Under the pieces are notes generated by a model. That model worked only from the letters and a program-made list of their open reading frames with translations, had not been told where the DNA came from and ran no database searches. From JAEMQF01 sp963850525 (GTDB taxonomy: Bacteria > Pseudomonadota > Gammaproteobacteria > Burkholderiales > Burkholderiaceae_C): DNA of 64,000 nucleotides. The stretch is from assembly GCA_963850525.1 (NCBI GenBank), contig CAWKLQ010000001.1, positions 186,001 through 250,000 of the forward strand, written 5' to 3'. Positions 60,159-64,000 of this stretch are shown piece by piece; position 1 is the first letter of the stretch, and each line of letters opens with the position of its first letter. Position numbers and translations under genes: made by a program.

Positions 60159-63100
60159 ATGAAAATCCGAGAGCACGCATGGGCCGGGCGGCACCGGGAG
60201 GCGATCGACGCGGCGAGCGCCGCGCTGGCGCCGGGTGCGGTGCCGGAGCCGGGCGCTGACGCACGCATCGAGTGGCTCGACCAGCGCGCCGAGAGCCTGA
60301 TGGCGATCGGTGACCTGGCCGCCGCGGGCGCCGACGCCGCGGCGATGAAACGCCTCGCGCAGCGCACGCGCCAGGCGGCGCACGAGGCGCTGAGCGGGAA
60401 CCGCGCCGCGCTGGTGCAGATCCGCAGCGGCAAGTCGCGCGCCGCGCTCGTCACCGCGGCGGTGGCGTTGAAGGCGGCGCAGCGCAGCGGCAGCGCACTG
60501 CTCGAGGCGCAATGCCTCGTCGTGCTCGCCGAAGCGCAGTTTCGCAGCCGCAAAGACCTCGGCGGTGCGCTCGCCCACGCGACGCGTGCTGCGGCACTCT
60601 TCGAGGCGCAGGGCGACCCCGTGCAGCACGGCCGCGCACTGTGGGTGCTGGCGTCGGTGCACAACACGCGCGGCCAGCCGGCGGACGCCGACCGGATCGC
60701 GGCGCAGGCGCTCGCCGTGGGCCGGCGCTGCGGCGACCTGCTCGGCCAGGGCAACGCGCTGAACCTGCTCACGTTCAACAGCGGCGACCTGGCGGCGCGC
60801 ATCTCGTTGCTCAAACAATCGCTGGCGGCGTTCGAAGCCGCGGGGTACGTCGAACGCCAGGGCAATGTGGTGCTCAACCTCGGCCGCGCGCACGAGGCGC
60901 TCGGCCTGTACCCGCGCGCGCGGCGCCTGCTGCTGCAGGCGCTCGAGCTGATGCGCAGCACCGGCAGCGCCGGGCCGATGCTCGGCGCCAATTTCACGCT
61001 CGCGTTCTTCGAGGCGCGCCGAGGCGAGGTCGACGCGGCGCGCGCTTACGCGGCGCAGGCGCTCGCGCAGGCGAATGCGCTGCAGCCCGCACACGCCACG
61101 CCCTATCGCGCCGAGCTCGCCGGCGAGCTGGCGATGTGCGAAGGTGATGCGAAAGAGGCGGCACGCCAGTTCGAACGCGCCGTGCGCCTCGTGCCGAAGG
61201 GGCAGGATGCGTTGCTCATGACCTGCCTGATCGACGCCGCAGGCGCCCACCTGGCGGCAGGCCACGCCGAGGCGGCGCTCGCCGCGTCGCGGCGCGCGAC
61301 CCAAATGCACATCGCCAAAGGCTTGACCGCGCTCGACGGCCTGGAGCCGATCACCCTTTGGTGGCGCCATAGCCAGGCGCTGCAGCTCGGCGGCCTGGGC
61401 TTCGAAGCGCATGAGGCCTTGCAGCATGCCTACCGCTTCCTCTGCGAGCGCATTCAGGGCCTGAGCGACGAAGGCCTGCGCCGCAATTTCCTGAACAAGA
61501 AGCGCGAGCACCGCGAGATCGTTCTCGCCTGGCTGCACGCCGCGCGCGAGCGCCGCTTGGCGCTGCCGCAGCGCCAGGCGCACCTGAGCGGCAAGGCGAA
61601 CTTGCGCGAACCCTTCGAGCGCCTCGTCGACAGCGGCGTGCGCCTGAACGAGCTGCGGCGCCCGAAGGACATCTTCGAATTCCTCGTCGAAGAGGCGAGC
61701 GAGCTCTCCGGCGCGGAGCGTGTGCTGCTCGTGCTCGAAGCCAACGGCGCGCTGCATATCGCCGGCGCCTGCCTGCCCGCAGGCGAAGACGCGCAAGCCT
61801 TGCTCGACGCGGTGACGCCCTGGCTCGTCGAGACGCGCCACACGCGCAGCGCGAGCCTGCGCCATGGGCCGGGCGACGCGGAGCCGATCGAGCAGCGCGC
61901 CTGCCTCATCGCGCCGCTGATCGCGCAGCGCGAGCTGCTGGGCTACCTCTACGTCGACCTGGACGGCGCGTTCGGGCGCCTGCACGAGACCGACCGGGAT
62001 CTGGCCGCGATGCTCGCCTCGCAAGCCGCTGCCGCGCTCGCCGACGCGCACTGGGGTCAGGCGCTCGAGCAGAAGGTCGCGTTGCGCACCGCAGAACTCG
62101 AACAACGCGCGAACGAGCTGGCGATCATCAACAGCATCCAGCAAGGCATGGCCGCCGAACTCAACTTCCAGGCCATCGTCGACATGGTGGGCGACAAGCT
62201 GCGCGAGGTGTTCCATACGGGCGACATCGGCATCGTCTGGCGCGACTCGCTCGACCCTGCCGTCGTGCACAACCTCTACGCGTACCAGCACGGCGTGCGC
62301 ATCCAGGTCGGGCCGCTGCGGGTGAATCTCGAAGGTCCCCTGTCCAAGGCGTTCGACGCCAGGCGTGCGCTCGTTGCGAACAACCGCGCCGAGATGCAGG
62401 CCCTGGGTTTGCGCCAGGTCGAGGGCACCGAACTCAGCCGCTCCACAGCGATGGTGCCGATCTACTCCGGCGAGCGCACGCTCGGCGCGATCTCCCTGCA
62501 GAACCACGCGCGCGAGAACGCCTTCGGCGACGCCGAGGTGCGCCTGCTCAGCACGATCGCGGCGAGCCTGGGTGTGGCGCTGGAGAACGCGCGCCTGTTC
62601 GACGAGACGCAGCGCCTGCTCAAGGAAACCGAAGCGCGCAATGCTGAACTCGCAGTCATCAACGACGTGCAGCTCGGCATGTCGCGCGAACTCGAGTTCC
62701 AGGCCATCGTCGACCTGGTCGGCGACCGGCTTCGCGACGTCTTTCACACCGGCCACATTGCGATCTTCTGGTGGGACGAGCCGGCCCAGTTGGCACGCGG
62801 TGTCTACATCGTGCAGTACGGCGTGCGCATTCAGATGGCACCTTTCAAGCCCGATCTGGGCGGCCCGATGATGCAGGCCTTTGCAGCGAAGCGACCCATC
62901 ATCGCGAACAGCCGCGCCGAAATGGTGTCGCTCGGCCTGCAGGCCGTGGACCGCGTCGACCCCTGTCTGTCGCGCGCGATGGTGCCGGTGTTCTCGGGCG
63001 AGCGGCTCATCGGCGCGATTTCGCTCGAGAGCCACGATTGCGAAGGCGCGTACAGCGATGCCCAGGTGCGACTCTTGACGACAGTCGCGGCGAGCCTGGG

Positions 63101-64000
63101 CGTTGCGCTGGAGAACGTGCGCCTGTTCAGCGAGACGAAGGAGGCGCTCGAACAGCAGACCGCAACTGCCGAAGTGCTGCAAGTCATCAGCGGGTCGGTG
63201 GCGGACATTCGGCCGGTGTTTGCGAAAATCTTGCAGAGTTGCGAGCGCCTGGTCCCGGACATCGCTGCGGTGACCTTGACGTTGATGCAAGACGATCAGA
63301 TCGTCTTGGCCGACGTTCGCCTGCGTGCGCTTGAAGGCGATTCGCCGGAGGGTCTGGCAGAGCGCGAGCGGCAGATTCGCTCGGGCTTCCCGTACCCGCT
63401 GCCCGGTTCAACGATCGCGGCTGCGCTCCAGGCGGGTCGGGTCATTGCGTATGACGACGTTCTGAACGGCCCTGACACGCCACCGCGCGAGCGCGAAATT
63501 GCGCGTCGGGTTGGGACCAGCTACTCGCTCATGATCGCTCCATTGAAATGGGAAGAGGGTCTGATTGGTGGCATTGGGGTGACGCGACGGGCGATCGGCG
63601 GCTTCCGCGCCAAAGAGACTGCATTGCTCAAGACCTTTGCCGACCAGGCCGTGATCGCGATCCAGAACGCCCGCCTGTTCCGCGAAGCGCAGGAGGCGCG
63701 CGCCCAGGCTGAGGCGGCGAACGAGGCGAAGAGCGCCTTCCTCGCGACGATGAGCCACGAGATCCGCACGCCGATGAACGCGGTGATCGGCATGAGCGGG
63801 TTGCTGCTCGACACGGCGCTCACCGACGACCAACGCGACTTTGCATCGACGATCCGCGACAGCGGCGACTCGCTGCTGACCATCATCAACGACATCCTCG
63901 ACTTCTCGAAGATCGAAGCCGGTCGCATGGACATCGAGGCGCATCCGTTCGACCTGCGCGAGTGCGTCGAATCGGCGCTGGACCTGATCGGTGGCCGCGC
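60159..64000 (+). CDS. Large soluble sensor kinase: TPR-like, four GAF domains, histidine kinase (3' end cut)
   Basis: At least 1280 residues are seen. Residues 1-480 are TPR-like helical repeats. Four GAF domains follow: a diverged one (about 500-640, ELSGAERVLLVLE onward), two that are clearly tandem duplicates (about 645-825 and 830-990; both contain FQAIVDxVGDxLRxVFHTG and a VRLLxTxAASLGVALEN helix) and a fourth (about 1015-1180). The dimerisation helix has His1200 in TMSHEIRTPMNAVIGM, and the sequence leaves the window within it, so ATPase and possible receiver domains are unseen. MSHEIRTP is the form common in hybrid kinases. ATG 60159 immediately follows a REP unit; no good ribosome site is visible. 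Confidence 0.85.
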   Translation, partial: MKIREHAWAGRHREAIDAASAALAPGAVPEPGADARIEWLDQRAESLMAIGDLAAAGADAAAMKRLAQRTRQAAHEALSGNRAALVQIRSGKSRAALVTAAVALKAAQRSGSALLEAQCLVVLAEAQFRSRKDLGGALAHATRAAALFEAQGDPVQHGRALWVLASVHNTRGQPADADRIAAQALAVGRRCGDLLGQGNALNLLTFNSGDLAARISLLKQSLAAFEAAGYVERQGNVVLNLGRAHEALGLYPRARRLLLQALELMRSTGSAGPMLGANFTLAFFEARRGEVDAARAYAAQALAQANALQPAHATPYRAELAGELAMCEGDAKEAARQFERAVRLVPKGQDALLMTCLIDAAGAHLAAGHAEAALAASRRATQMHIAKGLTALDGLEPITLWWRHSQALQLGGLGFEAHEALQHAYRFLCERIQGLSDEGLRRNFLNKKREHREIVLAWLHAARERRLALPQRQAHLSGKANLREPFERLVDSGVRLNELRRPKDIFEFLVEEASELSGAERVLLVLEANGALHIAGACLPAGEDAQALLDAVTPWLVETRHTRSASLRHGPGDAEPIEQRACLIAPLIAQRELLGYLYVDLDGAFGRLHETDRDLAAMLASQAAAALADAHWGQALEQKVALRTAELEQRANELAIINSIQQGMAAELNFQAIVDMVGDKLREVFHTGDIGIVWRDSLDPAVVHNLYAYQHGVRIQVGPLRVNLEGPLSKAFDARRALVANNRAEMQALGLRQVEGTELSRSTAMVPIYSGERTLGAISLQNHARENAFGDAEVRLLSTIAASLGVALENARLFDETQRLLKETEARNAELAVINDVQLGMSRELEFQAIVDLVGDRLRDVFHTGHIAIFWWDEPAQLARGVYIVQYGVRIQMAPFKPDLGGPMMQAFAAKRPIIANSRAEMVSLGLQAVDRVDPCLSRAMVPVFSGERLIGAISLESHDCEGAYSDAQVRLLTTVAASLGVALENVRLFSETKEALEQQTATAEVLQVISGSVADIRPVFAKILQSCERLVPDIAAVTLTLMQDDQIVLADVRLRALEGDSPEGLAERERQIRSGFPYPLPGSTIAAALQAGRVIAYDDVLNGPDTPPREREIARRVGTSYSLMIAPLKWEEGLIGGIGVTRRAIGGFRAKETALLKTFADQAVIAIQNARLFREAQEARAQAEAANEAKSAFLATMSHEIRTPMNAVIGMSGLLLDTALTDDQRDFASTIRDSGDSLLTIINDILDFSKIEAGRMDIEAHPFDLRECVESALDLIGGR

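Noticed and set aside
59937..63290. 1117-codon open frame antisense to the last kinase and the RAYT
   Set aside because: It crosses two real genes in opposite sense, including the conserved GAF domains, and is a by-product of high GC.

Overview
The window reads as the chromosome of a high-GC betaproteobacterium, most likely of the order Burkholderiales. The evidence is gene content and order: pyrG-kdsA-DUF1330-eno-ftsB, rpsU-yqeY, bdhA next to a DUF3734 patatin, TRAP transport genes, a YeeE sulfur transporter, and several GAF-type histidine kinases. The genus cannot be named from the sequence alone. No rRNA, tRNA, CRISPR array or prophage was seen. Coding density is high and most genes sit in short operons with 4-base ATGA overlaps.

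Region by region. 1-850 (minus): the front of a D-threonine-aldolase-like gene, a small coupled ORF, and what looks like the leftover C-terminus of a 2-hydroxyacid dehydrogenase. 851-5924 (plus): J-domain protein, tadA, ldcA, parC. 5925-7606: an intergenic region with a promoter and a 14-bp palindrome, then isocitrate lyase and its terminator. 7654-16727 (plus): CoA-binding protein, metY, a PlpD-like patatin with an outer-membrane barrel, an acyl-CoA synthetase coupled to an ECHDC3-like protein, and AsmA. 16762-26527 (minus): pnuC, ftsB, eno, DUF1330, kdsA, pyrG, hydrolase, mutS, suhB. 26678-32376: trmJ, cysE, baiN, mog, darP, pmbA. 32545-36221: a TakP-like TRAP system in which dctP converges on dctQM. 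36348-45171 (minus): DUF442, yqeY, rpsU, a two-component pair with an inverted kinase layout, NDH-2-like oxidoreductase, YeeE transporter, carbonic anhydrase, patatin, bdhA. 45267-48876 (minus): a tightly coupled operon of a disulfide-reductase-like flavoprotein, an EgtB-like and an EgtD-like protein. 49014-50088: two small exported proteins. 50249-64000 (plus): a 1758-residue pseudokinase/AAA/GAF histidine kinase, a remarkable 276-bp nested inverted-repeat element, a di-heme cytochrome c peroxidase with a leader mini-ORF, a third patatin (minus), a REP-associated tyrosine transposase, and the front of a second very large sensor kinase that runs off the end.

The most notable signals are these. 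(1) The EgtB/EgtD-like pair has lost most residues needed for ergothioneine synthesis, yet both frames are intact and coupled to a flavoprotein. (2) At 55521-55796 three perfect inverted repeats are arranged as a three-way junction, and the left end supplies the kinase stop codon. (3) A REP/RAYT family is present whose 25-bp palindromic half-unit bounds the transposase gene and has also landed in frame inside suhB and the YeeE transporter. A second, unrelated REP-like family (four copies) lies between genes. (4) Two sensor kinases have unusual architecture.
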